64,000 bases of DNA, from the NCBI GenBank assembly GCA_030425505.1, contig JAUIAB010000010.1, forward strand, positions 1-64,000. Reading direction: 5' to 3'. The notes beneath the pieces were generated by a model. It had not been told where the DNA came from. It worked only from the letters and a program-made list of their open reading frames with translations, and made no database searches. This DNA is from Bacteroidia bacterium (GTDB lineage: Bacteria > Bacteroidota > Bacteroidia > Cytophagales > Flammeovirgaceae). The position numbers were made by a program, and so were the translations under genes. This document shows positions 53,701-63,300 of this stretch, one piece after another. Position 1 is the stretch's first letter. Each line of letters starts with the position of its first letter.

Positions 53701-55072
53701 CTACCTGCTCTGTTCCAGTTTTAGGAACTGCCACGGAATATGCTTGGGTAGTTACATATCCGTTGTTTATTGGAAAAGTTGATACCAAAATTCTATCAGG
53801 GTTATTGTTTAAGCATTTGTATACTCCCCCATCTGTAGCAATAAGCATTTTACCTGGATCAGAAGGAAAAAAGGCAATATCATGAATGTCTACATGAAGT
53901 ACTGGAGGTGAAACTATTGTAGTTTGACCTCTAAATTCATTACTAAAGTGAACTAGTTGTTTATTCCCTAGAAATATTTCATCTTGAACTCCTAAAGGGC
54001 TTCCTGGTTTTACCTTAGCAACCATACTGTAAGATTTTACCCCTAAGAATCTATCTCTATCATTTTCTCCTGGAGGATCAACTCTTCTCCACTGACCATT
54101 CAGGTCATTATCCCAAAAGAAGGTGTGGTATCTATAATCGCTTCCTGAAATATGAGAAAAAAAGTGTACTCGCATTTTCCCAGTTTCTGGCGCGCATATA
54201 ACGGTTCTATCAAATTCACTAGGAAAGTCTAGAGCATATTGTTCTCTGGTAGGCGTTATGTTTTGCCATGTGTTTCCTCCATCTTGTGACCAAAAGAAAC
54301 CTGTTTCTTCAGCTAAATCATTTCTTTTTTTAGATATGGTTGCAAAAATGAAGTTATTCATACAAACCACATCTGTATAGTGGTCATTAGTTGAAGGTTC
54401 GATAATACGCTCCCATGTTTGACCCTGATCTGTAGATCTGGCAATTCCTTTGTCTGTAGCCACCCAAACATGACCCGTTGAAGGGTTTACGGTTACCTTC
54501 CAGCAAATATCAAAAAAACCATCATTATACGAGTTAGGCGTATTGAGTCTGGTCGCCATGAGTGGTTGCCAGGTTTCTCCATTATCTACTGATTTATAAA
54601 CTCCATTACCATAAATGTAGTGCTTTGCAGAACCATATCCTTCACCCGTACAATAATACCAAATGTGTTGAAAGTTTCTTCTTGGGTCTTGAACTATTCC
54701 TGAAATACTTCGCTCATCTCCAAACTCTGTTTGCTTTGACCAGTTTTCTCCTCCATCTTCACTTTTCCAAATTCCTCCTGAGGCTGAGCCTGCAAAAAAC
54801 CTATTTTCATTGTTTTTGTCTATTGCTATTGCTCTCGTCCTACCACCAATGTGCCCAGGGCCTCTTTTGCTCCATAAAGAAACTTCCAGGTCTAATGCCT
54901 GAAAGTTTCTGTTTCTTGCTTCAGGTATTTTTGATATAAATTTCTTTTCAAGAAGTTTTTGATTTTGGAAGCTTTCGGTGCTGATACTATCACTTTGGTT
55001 GAAAGAAATAGCTGGTTGAAAGCTAAGTAGAATGATAAAGTTTACTATTATATGCTGGAAGAAGTTTCTCAT
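50780..55072 (-). CDS. Large T9SS-secreted protein with Asp-box (BNR) propeller and fibronectin-like domains
   Basis: The 1430-residue protein has an N-terminal signal peptide (about 1-23). From about 60 to 780 it shows repeated Asp-box motifs S-x-D-G-G-x-T-W: SEDGGENW, SVDNGETW, STDQGQTW, SQDGGNTW, TNGGEDW. These mark a VPS10/sialidase-like beta-propeller. A cadherin-like segment and fibronectin type III-like domains follow (RIRVVGV, YYYKLIAINEFGE). The last 90 or so residues are a T9SS sorting domain (VYPNPIENSFSVD, SQIKKGNYILKIKT). It is expected on the surface or outside the cell. A glycosidase role is not shown: no sialidase catalytic set is evident. Confidence 0.85.
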   Translation of the reverse strand: MRNFFQHIIVNFIILLSFQPAISFNQSDSISTESFQNQKLLEKKFISKIPEARNRNFQALDLEVSLWSKRGPGHIGGRTRAIAIDKNNENRFFAGSASGGIWKSEDGGENWSKQTEFGDERSISGIVQDPRRNFQHIWYYCTGEGYGSAKHYIYGNGVYKSVDNGETWQPLMATRLNTPNSYNDGFFDICWKVTVNPSTGHVWVATDKGIARSTDQGQTWERIIEPSTNDHYTDVVCMNNFIFATISKKRNDLAEETGFFWSQDGGNTWQNITPTREQYALDFPSEFDRTVICAPETGKMRVHFFSHISGSDYRYHTFFWDNDLNGQWRRVDPPGENDRDRFLGVKSYSMVAKVKPGSPLGVQDEIFLGNKQLVHFSNEFRGQTTIVSPPVLHVDIHDIAFFPSDPGKMLIATDGGVYKCLNNNPDRILVSTFPINNGYVTTQAYSVAVPKTGTEQVVVAGFQDNGTWLSNTNSPETTWTELLGGDGGHCTFSNDGNSVFSTNQSLYHISKGGVMIDRSRWIRMPSEEYYRGDGSKAPFVPHIVFNPNQRSHEIYAALERGIIRFNLTNNNDFRLDHIMIGGNRVAEEELLNGVEEVLQNGESIESIAISKVPINILFFGTTKGRVFKVTNIYQERVNIEEITGVTFPNNKTIGCIAVDKTNANKIFVVVKGYNTISLYSTTNGGEDWTNISGNLEENPDGSGVGPAVNWFTIHTTDLGTKYFAGTSSGLFSTHSINGNNTFWAREGVEVIGDNIITMMDGRSSDGFFAVATHGAGIISGFQGSVEQAPTIVNPLEDITITKNSHSLLKDISHVAISNDEGEVNYSIVENQNPSVVSVTLENNLLSITPLLDKVGTSRVIIRLANREKYILRSLTVNVVENDLLFDQTLTDNSLFPVINNEFILLDDFNIPNGEEWTINTLKVNGKKNNNLNILPTKVWLTITSEKNNEQRIILNKQYQPNTGELTVETKKYTQNFLFKKEMRLAKGKYWVSVRASYNDNTQWKWSTKTLGGNAREINARGEVNPTTQKAWLKINGKKSNKRYESPYNLQANISEMQQTILTWELPNQLLENDLSEPRIEIQRANTELGFFNTIDCLPYGEIEYNDYNSFTIGGTYQYRIRVVGVRQSSPYSEVASINNFGFPGKPQNFRVLTTTNQHVLLLWDHDFTEVEEPNSYQIHRSLSSDIGFERIEDPVGFGAHRGYVDSGLNDGTRYYYKLIAINEFGETESETIFGTTQLNFPSELLALPKYNKKSIQIQWNDNATNEKGFRIYRSPSKENIERKNKEDLIAAVDKNTQSFVDTTTEGFDKVNKYFYLVEVFNDMEEATSHSEIIEVEINEKSSNKRLGNKQEIIVYPNPIENSFSVDLPNIKDNENIEWLMIDLYGKTVAKGINTTKSGVLKIEASQIKKGNYILKIKTKNSSFTSRVYKK

Positions 55073-55105
55073 GGCTGGTTGGTTTAGTCAATTAGTTTAA
55101 CGAGT

Positions 55106-55122
55106 AACTTTCAATGAAAGTT
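55106..55122. promoter_or_regulatory. Palindrome upstream of the large secreted-protein gene
   Basis: AACTTTCA-A-TGAAAGTT is a perfect 8-bp inverted repeat with a one-base centre, starting 34 bases upstream of the gene's ATG. The length and position suit an operator bound by a dimer. No family is recognised. Confidence 0.4.
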
Positions 55123-55327
55123 TTACTTTATATAGACAAAAAAGTTAAACTTTGTTAATATTTTGCTTAAGCCTATTTTTTATTTGAGCTATGTTTTTTA
55201 GCATTTCTAAATGCAGGAGTGGTTTTTTTCTTTAATTTATACAGATGTAACTAATTAATTAATAGTTATATTTTTTTGAAAACGTCTTGAAGTGGCAAAA
55301 ATCACTTAACAAGAAGCCTAATATTTT

Positions 55328-55335
55328 TATTTTTG
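55328..55335 (+). promoter_or_regulatory. Candidate -7 box for the sodium symporter gene
   Basis: TATTTTTG fits TAnnTTTG and lies 22 bases before the ATG at 55358. The triplet at the -33 distance is TTA instead of TTG, so support is partial. Confidence 0.3.
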
Positions 55336-55357
55336 ACTCTGTTTCAGTTTTTAGTAT

Positions 55358-56815
55358 ATGATAGATGGTAATGTTGTTTTTTGGGTTTTAATAGGCTATT
55401 GCAGTTTTATCTTCTTTATTTCATACTTTACTTCTCGAGGTGCTACTCTTAGTACTTTTTTTAGTGCAAACAAAAAGTCTCCCTGGTTTTTGGTTGCCTT
55501 TGGAATGATTGGGGCAACTTTGTCAGGTATCACTTTTATATCAGTCCCAGGCAGTGTTAAGGTTCAGTATTTTAGTTACCTTCCAATGGTTTTTGGTTAT
55601 GTGTTGGGCTATGCTCTAATTTCTAGTTTTTTACTTCCCCTTTATTATAAATTGAATGTAACTTCTATTTATACCTACTTAGAAGAAAGGTTAGGCTTTT
55701 GGGGGCAAAAAACAGGTGCATTTTTCTTTTTGATTTCCAGGGCAATAACAGCATCTCTTCAAATTTATATCGCCGTTACTGTTTTGCACTTTTTTGTACT
55801 GAAAGACCTAGGCATATCTTTTATTCCATCCTTGCTTATCATTCTTATTATTGTCTGGCTTTATACTTTTAGAGGAGGCATCAATACGGTTGTCTGGACA
55901 GATGTGTTACAAACTGTTTTTATGATTTCTACAGCTATTGCTGTTGCTTATTTTATTATACAGCAGTCCTCTTTATCTTTTAGTGAGGCTCTCGTAAAGA
56001 TTCAGAACAGTGGCTATTCAAAAGCTTTTTTTTGGGAGATCGGCGACAAACACAATTTTTTTAAGCAGTTTTTTGGAGGTGTATTTATTACGGTTGTAAT
56101 GACTGGTTTAGATCAAAGTATGATGCAAAAAAACCTCACTTGCAAAAATCTGAGTGCTGCCCAAAAAAACATGTCTTGGTTTAGCATTTTGCTAGTGTTT
56201 GTAAATGTGCTTTTTCTTTTTCTAGGAGCTTTATTACTGCTTTACTCCAATCAAATTGGTGTTATTCTTCCTGAGAAATCAGATCTAATTTTTCCAATGT
56301 TGGTAAAAAACCATATGACTGGGTTTTTAGGTATTCTATTCTTGCTTGGAATCTTAGCAGCAACTTTTTCGAGTGCTGACTCAGCGTTTGTTTCATTAAC
56401 CACCTCTTTTTGTATTGACTTTTTGGATTTTGATAAGACCAAAACAGGAGAAGCTTTGAAGAGAAAAAAGCGAATACAAGTTCAGCTTTTAATCACTGGT
56501 TTTGTATTTATAGTTATTCTCATTTTTAAGTTTCTGAATCAACCCAGTATTTTAAATGCACTATTTACAGCTGTAGGTTATACCTATGGACCTATACTCG
56601 GAATGTTTTTGTTTTGCTTTATTTTTAAGAGAAAGGTAAGAGATGGTTTTATCCCTATTATTTGTATTTTATCCCCAGTTATAACTTTTATTTTGGATTT
56701 TTATTCTAAAAGTCTTTTTGGTGGGTATGTCTTTGGTTATGAGCTAATATTAGTGAACGGCTTGATTACTTTTTTAGGACTACTTTCTTTAATTATTTCT
56801 AAACCAAAGTCATAA
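55358..56815 (+). CDS. Sodium/solute symporter (SSS family)
   Basis: The 485-residue membrane protein has about 13 helices and family features: a short N-terminal helix, then SANKKSPWFLVAFGMIGATLSGITFIS, FTVW-like YTFRGGINTVVWTDVLQT, DQSMMQKNLTCKN and ATFSSADSAFVSLTTSFCIDFL with the Na-binding Ser/Thr pair. It imports a solute driven by sodium; the substrate (sugar, amino acid, sialic acid or other) cannot be decided. It lies 66 bases before pth, with no enzyme gene that would point to a substrate. Confidence 0.88.
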   Translation: MIDGNVVFWVLIGYCSFIFFISYFTSRGATLSTFFSANKKSPWFLVAFGMIGATLSGITFISVPGSVKVQYFSYLPMVFGYVLGYALISSFLLPLYYKLNVTSIYTYLEERLGFWGQKTGAFFFLISRAITASLQIYIAVTVLHFFVLKDLGISFIPSLLIILIIVWLYTFRGGINTVVWTDVLQTVFMISTAIAVAYFIIQQSSLSFSEALVKIQNSGYSKAFFWEIGDKHNFFKQFFGGVFITVVMTGLDQSMMQKNLTCKNLSAAQKNMSWFSILLVFVNVLFLFLGALLLLYSNQIGVILPEKSDLIFPMLVKNHMTGFLGILFLLGILAATFSSADSAFVSLTTSFCIDFLDFDKTKTGEALKRKKRIQVQLLITGFVFIVILIFKFLNQPSILNALFTAVGYTYGPILGMFLFCFIFKRKVRDGFIPIICILSPVITFILDFYSKSLFGGYVFGYELILVNGLITFLGLLSLIISKPKS

Positions 56816-56881
56816 ATATTAAATACTTGCTTGACACTCTTATTTACAAACTTTCTACAAAAGAGTCTTCATATTTGCAGT

Positions 56882-57442
56882 ATGAATTATCTTATCGTTG
56901 GCTTGGGTAATATTGGTGAGAAGTATGTTCTAACAAGACATAATATTGGGTTTATCGTAGTAGAATCCATTGCACTAGAAAAGAAAATAGACTTTATACA
57001 AGATAGACATGCTTACGTATCAATGGTAAAAAACAAAGGCAAAAAAATATATATGATTAAGCCTACAACATACATGAACCTTAGTGGAAAAGCAGTAAGG
57101 TACTGGATGCAAAACTTAAAAATACCAATAGAAAACACCCTTACTATCGTTGATGATATAGCGCTTCCTTTTGGTAGTCTTAGATTAAGAAAAAAAGGAT
57201 CTAGCGCTGGACATAATGGATTGAAAGACATAGAAGACAAACTTGGGCATAACCAATACCCCAGGTTAAAATTTGGCGTAGGTAATGATTTTCCAAAGGG
57301 AATGCAAGCAGAGTATGTACTATCTAACTTTTACAAAGAAGAGCAAAAAGAACTGCCTCAATACATCAAAAAAGCAATAAGCATGATTTACTCCTTTGCA
57401 TCAGTAGGAGTTGACAAAACCATGAGCTTATACAATGATTAG
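56882..57442 (+). CDS. pth: Peptidyl-tRNA hydrolase
   Basis: This essential enzyme releases stalled peptides from peptidyl-tRNA. With the ATG at 56882 the protein has 186 residues, the usual size; the upstream ATG at 56831 would add 17 atypical residues. Catalytic His is in TRHNIGF, with the substrate Asn in LVGLGNIGEKY, MKPTTYMNLSG-type KPTTYMNLSGKAV, and DDIALPFGSLRLRKKGSSAGHNGLKDIE. The 3' end overlaps the convergent uncharacterised gene by 4 bases. Confidence 0.93.
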   Translation: MNYLIVGLGNIGEKYVLTRHNIGFIVVESIALEKKIDFIQDRHAYVSMVKNKGKKIYMIKPTTYMNLSGKAVRYWMQNLKIPIENTLTIVDDIALPFGSLRLRKKGSSAGHNGLKDIEDKLGHNQYPRLKFGVGNDFPKGMQAEYVLSNFYKEEQKELPQYIKKAISMIYSFASVGVDKTMSLYND

Positions 57443-58320
57443 TCACTAAGTTGCAATAATTCTTTACTAAGATCCAAGGAGTTAATAACAGATAATAACT
57501 CTTGATAAAACAACTTATACTCTGAAAAAGAAGGTAACGTATTTTGTAGTGATAGTACCTGTTCTTTAGTTATACTACCAAGATGGATTAAACACTCTAG
57601 CAAATCCAAAGGAATATTTACAGGAAAGTCTGTCTTTAAAGTAGTATTAGCATATTCAATATCTGAGTGATGGTTTTGCGGTTTAAAACCAATAACAAAA
57701 ACGCATATTAGCTTTTCTATCCCATCAACAAATGTTTTTTTAAACTGGAGTTGTATAATGGATTTAGAAAAAACTGTTTCATAAAAAAGCAAAGGGGTAT
57801 GGTTGTTTTTTGCTGGAATTAAATTTAAAGCCTGTACTAATGATAACATATTTAGCTTTTCTACAACCATTTCAGTATCTGTGATAGCGTAAGGCAAAAC
57901 AGATCTAAAAACTTCAAAATCAGAAGTAAATGATGATGCCTGATATTTACTTTTTACCTCTTTCAAAGCATAAAGAGTAGGGTACGTTGTAATCCAACTA
58001 AAAGGAGAAGTGTTCCCAAGGGCAATTTGAATAACATTTGGCCTTCTCTGATCATACCAAAGCGAAGTACTTTTTCTATGGCTATCAAAATACCGAATAG
58101 AAAAACCTGTACCTATTCTTGTTTTATACTCAAACTCTTCTCTAGAAAGTTTTTCGCAGTGCTTTGGTAAGGAGAGTAACTTATTTTCACTAAAAGAAAA
58201 AGTATCACTTAAAGAACTAGCCTCTACAATTTCATTTTCATTATAGAAATAGTAGCCTAGTTCTTCCAGATCACTTTTAGACTTTAGTAGCCCGCCTAAC
58301 CATTTGGGAGTGTTATTCAT
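57439..58320 (-). CDS. Conserved-looking protein of unknown function
   Basis: The 293-residue protein has no signal peptide or membrane helix. I see no known motif: it begins with NNTPKWLGGLLKSKSDLEELGYYFYN and has a central RRPNVIQIALGNTSPFSWITTYPTLYALKEVK and a predicted helical end (LGSITKEQVLSLQNTLPSFSEYKLFYQELL). Codon use and composition match the neighbours, so I believe it is a real cytoplasmic protein. It overlaps the pth stop by 4 bases and lies 50 bases after the YigZ gene, so they may be co-transcribed. Confidence 0.65.
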   Translation of the reverse strand: MNNTPKWLGGLLKSKSDLEELGYYFYNENEIVEASSLSDTFSFSENKLLSLPKHCEKLSREEFEYKTRIGTGFSIRYFDSHRKSTSLWYDQRRPNVIQIALGNTSPFSWITTYPTLYALKEVKSKYQASSFTSDFEVFRSVLPYAITDTEMVVEKLNMLSLVQALNLIPAKNNHTPLLFYETVFSKSIIQLQFKKTFVDGIEKLICVFVIGFKPQNHHSDIEYANTTLKTDFPVNIPLDLLECLIHLGSITKEQVLSLQNTLPSFSEYKLFYQELLSVINSLDLSKELLQLSD

Positions 58321-58370
58321 AATACATTAAACCCTAAGCATTACTTAAAGTTAATAAAAGAGGTTAATAC

Positions 58371-58982
58371 TCATTCATTTTCCCATGAAAGATTTACCTG
58401 ATGGAATGCTTTTATTTCCGTTTTAAACCGTTCTATTAGAGATAACCTCACATCAATTTTAATTTCACAAGAATCACTAAAGTTTTGTTTAGCAATAGTA
58501 AGGTCAAGCGTATTAATCAGATACATGATTTTATCCAAGAAAGTGTAGTCGAAAGTAAGGAGACACCGCTGGCTGATAAACTGTTTTTTAGCTTCTTGTT
58601 TTTCTAAAGCATCTTTTGCAGCCTCTCTGTATGCATGTATAAGGCCACTAACACCTAGTTTTGTTCCACCAAAATATCGCACTACAACAACTAAGGTATT
58701 CGTTAAGCTTTTAGATCGAATTTGATTAAGAATAGGAGCGCCAGCAGAATTACTTGGCTCACCATCATCAGAGGCTCTAAAAACCTCACTCTTTTCACCT
58801 AGTATAAATGCGTAGCAGTAGTGTCTAGCATCAAAAAACTTTTTTTTTAAAGAGGTTAAAGTATCTTTTATGTCCTCTTCATTGGCAATGGGATATGCAA
58901 AAGCAAAAAACTTGCTTCCTTTATCTTTATAAAACCCTTCTGTATTGTTTTCTATTATATAATATACATCCTCTTCTTGCAT
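58371..58982 (-). CDS. YigZ/IMPACT family protein
   Basis: The 203-residue protein has the IMPACT N-terminal domain signature FFAFAYPIANEEDIKDTLTSLKKKFFDARHYCYAFILG, ASDDGEPSNSAGAPILNQI and VVVVRYFGGTKLGVSGLIHAYREAAKDAL, and a short C-terminal ferredoxin-like domain. Family members bind ribosomes or nucleic acid; a role in translation control is likely but not proven in this phylum. It is divergent from the lhgO gene, with 76 bases between starts. Confidence 0.88.
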   Translation of the reverse strand: MQEEDVYYIIENNTEGFYKDKGSKFFAFAYPIANEEDIKDTLTSLKKKFFDARHYCYAFILGEKSEVFRASDDGEPSNSAGAPILNQIRSKSLTNTLVVVVRYFGGTKLGVSGLIHAYREAAKDALEKQEAKKQFISQRCLLTFDYTFLDKIMYLINTLDLTIAKQNFSDSCEIKIDVRLSLIERFKTEIKAFHQVNLSWENE

Positions 58983-59058
58983 AAGAAAACTCTTAAGTTA
59001 CTCAAAGGTATCTCTAGCAAAATACTATATAAATTTGCAGATAAAATAAAGTCACTAA

Positions 59059-60258
59059 ATGTTAGATATAACAATAGTTGGAGGTGGAATAGTAGGCATA
59101 GCAACTGCTTTACGATTGAAAGAAGTAAGCCCTAATCTTAAAGTAGCTGTACTTGAAAAAGAAAAAGGCATAGGACAGCATCAGACAGGGCATAATAGTG
59201 GTGTGATACACTCAGGACTATATTACAAACCAGGAAGCCTAAAAGCAAAAAACTGTATTGAAGGATATAACCAACTAATTGATTTTTGTGAGAAAGAAGA
59301 TATTCCTTTTGAGCTATGTGGAAAACTAGTAGTGGCAACTAATGACCAGGAAAAAAAACAGCTTAATATACTTTACGAAAGAGGAATACAAAATGGGCTG
59401 GAAAAAATAAAAAAAATATCTGGGGAAGAAATTAAAAACTATGAGCCTCACTGCTTTGGGGTAGAAGCAATACACGTTCCATATACAGGGATAATTGACT
59501 ATAAAGAAGTAATAAAAGGCTATGCTAAGGTTTTTCAGGAAAGTTACCAAGGGGAAATACATCTAGGTAATTATGTTGAAAAAACAGTTAATAGAAGTAG
59601 TTACTTAGAAATAGTAACTAATAAAAAAACTTTTAAAACAAAGCTTTTAGTTAACTGTGCAGGGTTATACTCAGATAGAGTAGCTCGCGTTTCTGGTAAT
59701 AAGATAGACATTAGAATCATCCCTTTTAGAGGAGAATACTATAAATTAAAAGAAGATAGAAAAGGTCTGGTTAAAAATCTGATTTACCCAGTACCTGATC
59801 CCAATTTCCCTTTTTTAGGAGTTCACTTCACCAGAATGATTAATGGTGAGGTTGAAGCTGGGCCGAATGCTGTATTTGCTTTCAAGAAAGAAGGGTATCG
59901 TAAAACAGATTTTTCTTTCAATGAGTTTTTCAATTCTATCACTTGGCCAGGTTTTCAAAAAGTTATTTTCAAATATTGGCAAACAGGAATGGGAGAACTT
60001 TACCGCTCCATTTCAAAATCAGCCTTTACAAAAGCTTTACAAAAGCTGATTCCAGAAATAACCTCTAGTGACTTAGAGTCAGCAGAAGCTGGCGTAAGAG
60101 CACAAGCTTGTGATAAAAGGGGAGGCCTACTTGACGATTTTAAAATAGTAGAAGATAAATTCGGAATACACGTTTGCAATGCACCCTCACCTGCTGCTAC
60201 CTCCTCTCTTTCTATCGGAAAAACAGTGGCAGACATGGCTTTGAAAAGAATTCTTTAA
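59059..60258 (+). CDS. lhgO: L-2-hydroxyglutarate oxidase
   Basis: The 399-residue FAD enzyme oxidises L-2-hydroxyglutarate to 2-oxoglutarate, usually passing electrons to the quinone pool. The FAD motif GGGIVGIATALRL is at 8-20, followed by GIGQHQTGHNSGVIHSGLYY, CAGLYSDRVAR, and C-terminal AQACDKRGGLLDDFKI and CNAPSPAATSSLSIG. It is a single gene; a small hairpin AAGGC/GCCTT near 60313-60334 lies between it and the next gene. Confidence 0.92.
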   Translation: MLDITIVGGGIVGIATALRLKEVSPNLKVAVLEKEKGIGQHQTGHNSGVIHSGLYYKPGSLKAKNCIEGYNQLIDFCEKEDIPFELCGKLVVATNDQEKKQLNILYERGIQNGLEKIKKISGEEIKNYEPHCFGVEAIHVPYTGIIDYKEVIKGYAKVFQESYQGEIHLGNYVEKTVNRSSYLEIVTNKKTFKTKLLVNCAGLYSDRVARVSGNKIDIRIIPFRGEYYKLKEDRKGLVKNLIYPVPDPNFPFLGVHFTRMINGEVEAGPNAVFAFKKEGYRKTDFSFNEFFNSITWPGFQKVIFKYWQTGMGELYRSISKSAFTKALQKLIPEITSSDLESAEAGVRAQACDKRGGLLDDFKIVEDKFGIHVCNAPSPAATSSLSIGKTVADMALKRIL

Positions 60259-60368
60259 ATTAGGTAAATATTTATTTCAACTAACAAAAACTCCTTTCAG
60301 GTATTAACTAAAAAGGCGAAAACCGAAAAGCCTTAATAGAGTAGGTGTTCAATAAAATTTTTTTGAAA

Positions 60369-63300
60369 ATGAAGTTTTTATACTTTCTATTATTCACGTT
60401 CTTTTTTCTATTTATAATTAAAAACTCTAATGCACAAAATATAGGCTTTGGACATAATGGAGATGACTATAGAAACCGGGGAACTAATGGAGCTTATTTG
60501 GGCTATGATGCAGCAAGGTCGGTAGAATGGGGTGAATCATCTGATCAAAATAGCTATTTTGGGTATAAGTCAGGGGGAAGAAATGGGGGGAATAATAGAG
60601 ATGAAAGTTACAATACCTTTGTAGGAGCTTATTCAGGGTATAACATCAATGGAGGGGACTACAATGTAATCATAGGAAAAGATGCAGGTAGAAATATTGC
60701 AACAGGAAACAATAATCTATACCTAGGATCCTATGCAGGTTTAAACAATGCAGATGGTAGTGAAAATATTTTTATTGGTTTTCATGCAGGAGAAAATGCC
60801 AATGGCTCTAATCAACTTTACATAGCTAATTCTAGTCAAAATAACCTTATCTATGGAAGGTTTGATCAGGGAAGATTAGGTGTTTCAACTCAAAGTCTGT
60901 TAGAAACACTCAATATCGGAGGAGCTTTAAAATTAGGAAATACAGGAAGTAATAACTCTGGTACTATTCGTTGGACAGGGCAAGACTTTGAAGGTTATAA
61001 TGGAAATGCATGGCTTTCTTTAACAGCATTCAACCCAACAAATCAAGGCGAAGGAAACTTATTTCTTGGACAAGGTACTGGTAGTACTAATGATGGTCAG
61101 TTTAACACCTTTATTGGTGCAAATGCCGGTTTAAGTAATACTGAGGGTGCCAATAATACTTTTATAGGATATGATGCAGGAAAATTAAACAGTACAGGAA
61201 GGAATAATTTTTTTGCAGGCGTTAATTCAGGAGAAAATAATACTGAAGGAAGCGATAATACTTTTATTGGTCTAGCAGCAGGGCTTTTGAATGGAACAGG
61301 TTCTAATAATACTTTTTTAGGAAGATCAGCAGGAGGTAATCATAGAGATGGAAATGGTAATGTTTTTATTGGTTATGAAGCAGGCTATAATGAGCAAGGT
61401 TCTAATCGGCTTCATATTACTAATAATCAGAATAACACCCTCATTTATGGTCAATTTGATCAAAATAGGGTAGGTATAGCTACTACCAGCCCTGGTAACA
61501 CGCTTGATGTAGCTGGGGGCATAGACATTAATGATTACATACGCCATAATGGCGATGAAAATACATATATAGGTTTTAGAGCAAATAATGAGATTATACT
61601 AACAACAGCAGGTAGAGATGCAATTACTGTGAAAAACGATCAAAAGGTTGGTATTGGAAAGTTGGCTCCCGTTTATAAATTAGATGTAGCTGGCGCTATT
61701 AGCACCAATGATTATATATATCACAATGGTGATGGAAACACATACATAGGCTTTCCTGAAAGTGACGAAATTAACATGGTAACATCAGGAGGAAGTCGCT
61801 TGAGAATTAAAGCAAATGGTTATGTGGGAATTGGCGATTCTTCTCCATTGGAAAATTTAGAAGTAGCAGGAGCAATAAAATTAGGCAATACAGGAAACAA
61901 TAACTCTGGCACTATCCGCTGGACTGGACAGGACTTTCAAGGAAGACTTAACGGATCTTGGGTATCTCTTACCAATGATAGTGATGAGCAAAACCTTAGC
62001 ATTGATGGCTCTTCTCTTAGTATTAGCAATGGCAATACTGTTGATTTGGCTGGGTTAAGAGATGGAGATCAACAAACTTTAGAGTTTAACGATAATAATG
62101 AGCTTAGCATCAGCAATGGTAACATAGTTGATTTAAGTTCTCTTCTCGATGGCGTAGAAGATGCAGATTCTGATCCAAACAATGAGCTTATTTCACAAAT
62201 AGAACTTAATGAAGAGCTACAGTTATCTATAACTGAAGGAGAAAATACGAGCAACGTAGACCTTAGCCCTATAAGAGATAGCTTTCAAACTGGCTGGGAA
62301 ATAAGTGAAAATAATGTTCTTTTTACAGAAGAAGGTAACATAGGAATAGGCACAAACGATCCTACTTCTAAACTAGATATTAATGGTGGTGATGTATTCT
62401 TCAATGGACAAGTCATTAGAGATGAAAATGAAATTACTGGCGTTTATGCCAAATGGTTTTACTCTAAAGGAGCTTTTAGAGCAGGTGGTAGTAATGGCAG
62501 CCCCTGGAGAGATGAAAATGTAGGTCTTTTCTCTTTTGCTGTCGGGAGAGGCACTAAAGCAAAAGGAGAATATTCCTCCGCTTTTGGGGCTCTAAATAAT
62601 GCTTTAGGAGATTACTCTAGCTCATTTGGAAGAGAAAATACAATTACCAGAAGTGGTACTTACAGTGTCGCTTTTGGGTTCGACAATACAATTAGTAATA
62701 CCTATGCCACCGTTTTTGGTAGACGCAATATTGTAGCTGGTAGAAATGCCGTGGCTTTTGGAGATAATACAGTTGCTGAAACCTATGCTTCTATAACTAT
62801 CGGAAGATTCAACCAAATACAAGCCAATGATCTAGATGAAAACAGACCCTATTCCCCTAACTCTTGGGAAGAAGAAGACTATTTATTGGTAGCAGGAAAT
62901 GGAACAGACGAAAACAATAGAAACAATGCTTTAACCCTATACAAAAATGGTAATTTAGAAATGAATGGAGCATATCCTTTTGATAATCCTAATGGAGAAA
63001 TAGAATTGCTACCAAACCAATTTTCTTGGAACTCTTCTAGAGGCTATGTACGCCTTAACGCTCTTGCCTCTTCAGAAGAAGAGCAGCCTGGGTTTGGCTC
63101 AATTGCAGCAGGAAGACAAACAACAAGTGAAGGATGGTTTTCTGCCGCTTTTGGCGACAATGTATCTTCTGAAAATAGGGCTTCTTTTGTTATCGGTGCA
63201 TATAATGAATTAGATGAGGAGGGCAATCCTGGAAATGATCAGCTTGATGATTATATTTTTGCAATTGGAAATGGTTCTGAAGGAAGAAGGGCTAATGCTA

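Noticed and set aside
60600-61460. CRISPR-like or satellite repeat
   Set aside because: The repeated units are in the coding frame and encode NTFIG-type protein repeats of varying spacing; there are no direct DNA repeats with unique spacers and no cas genes.
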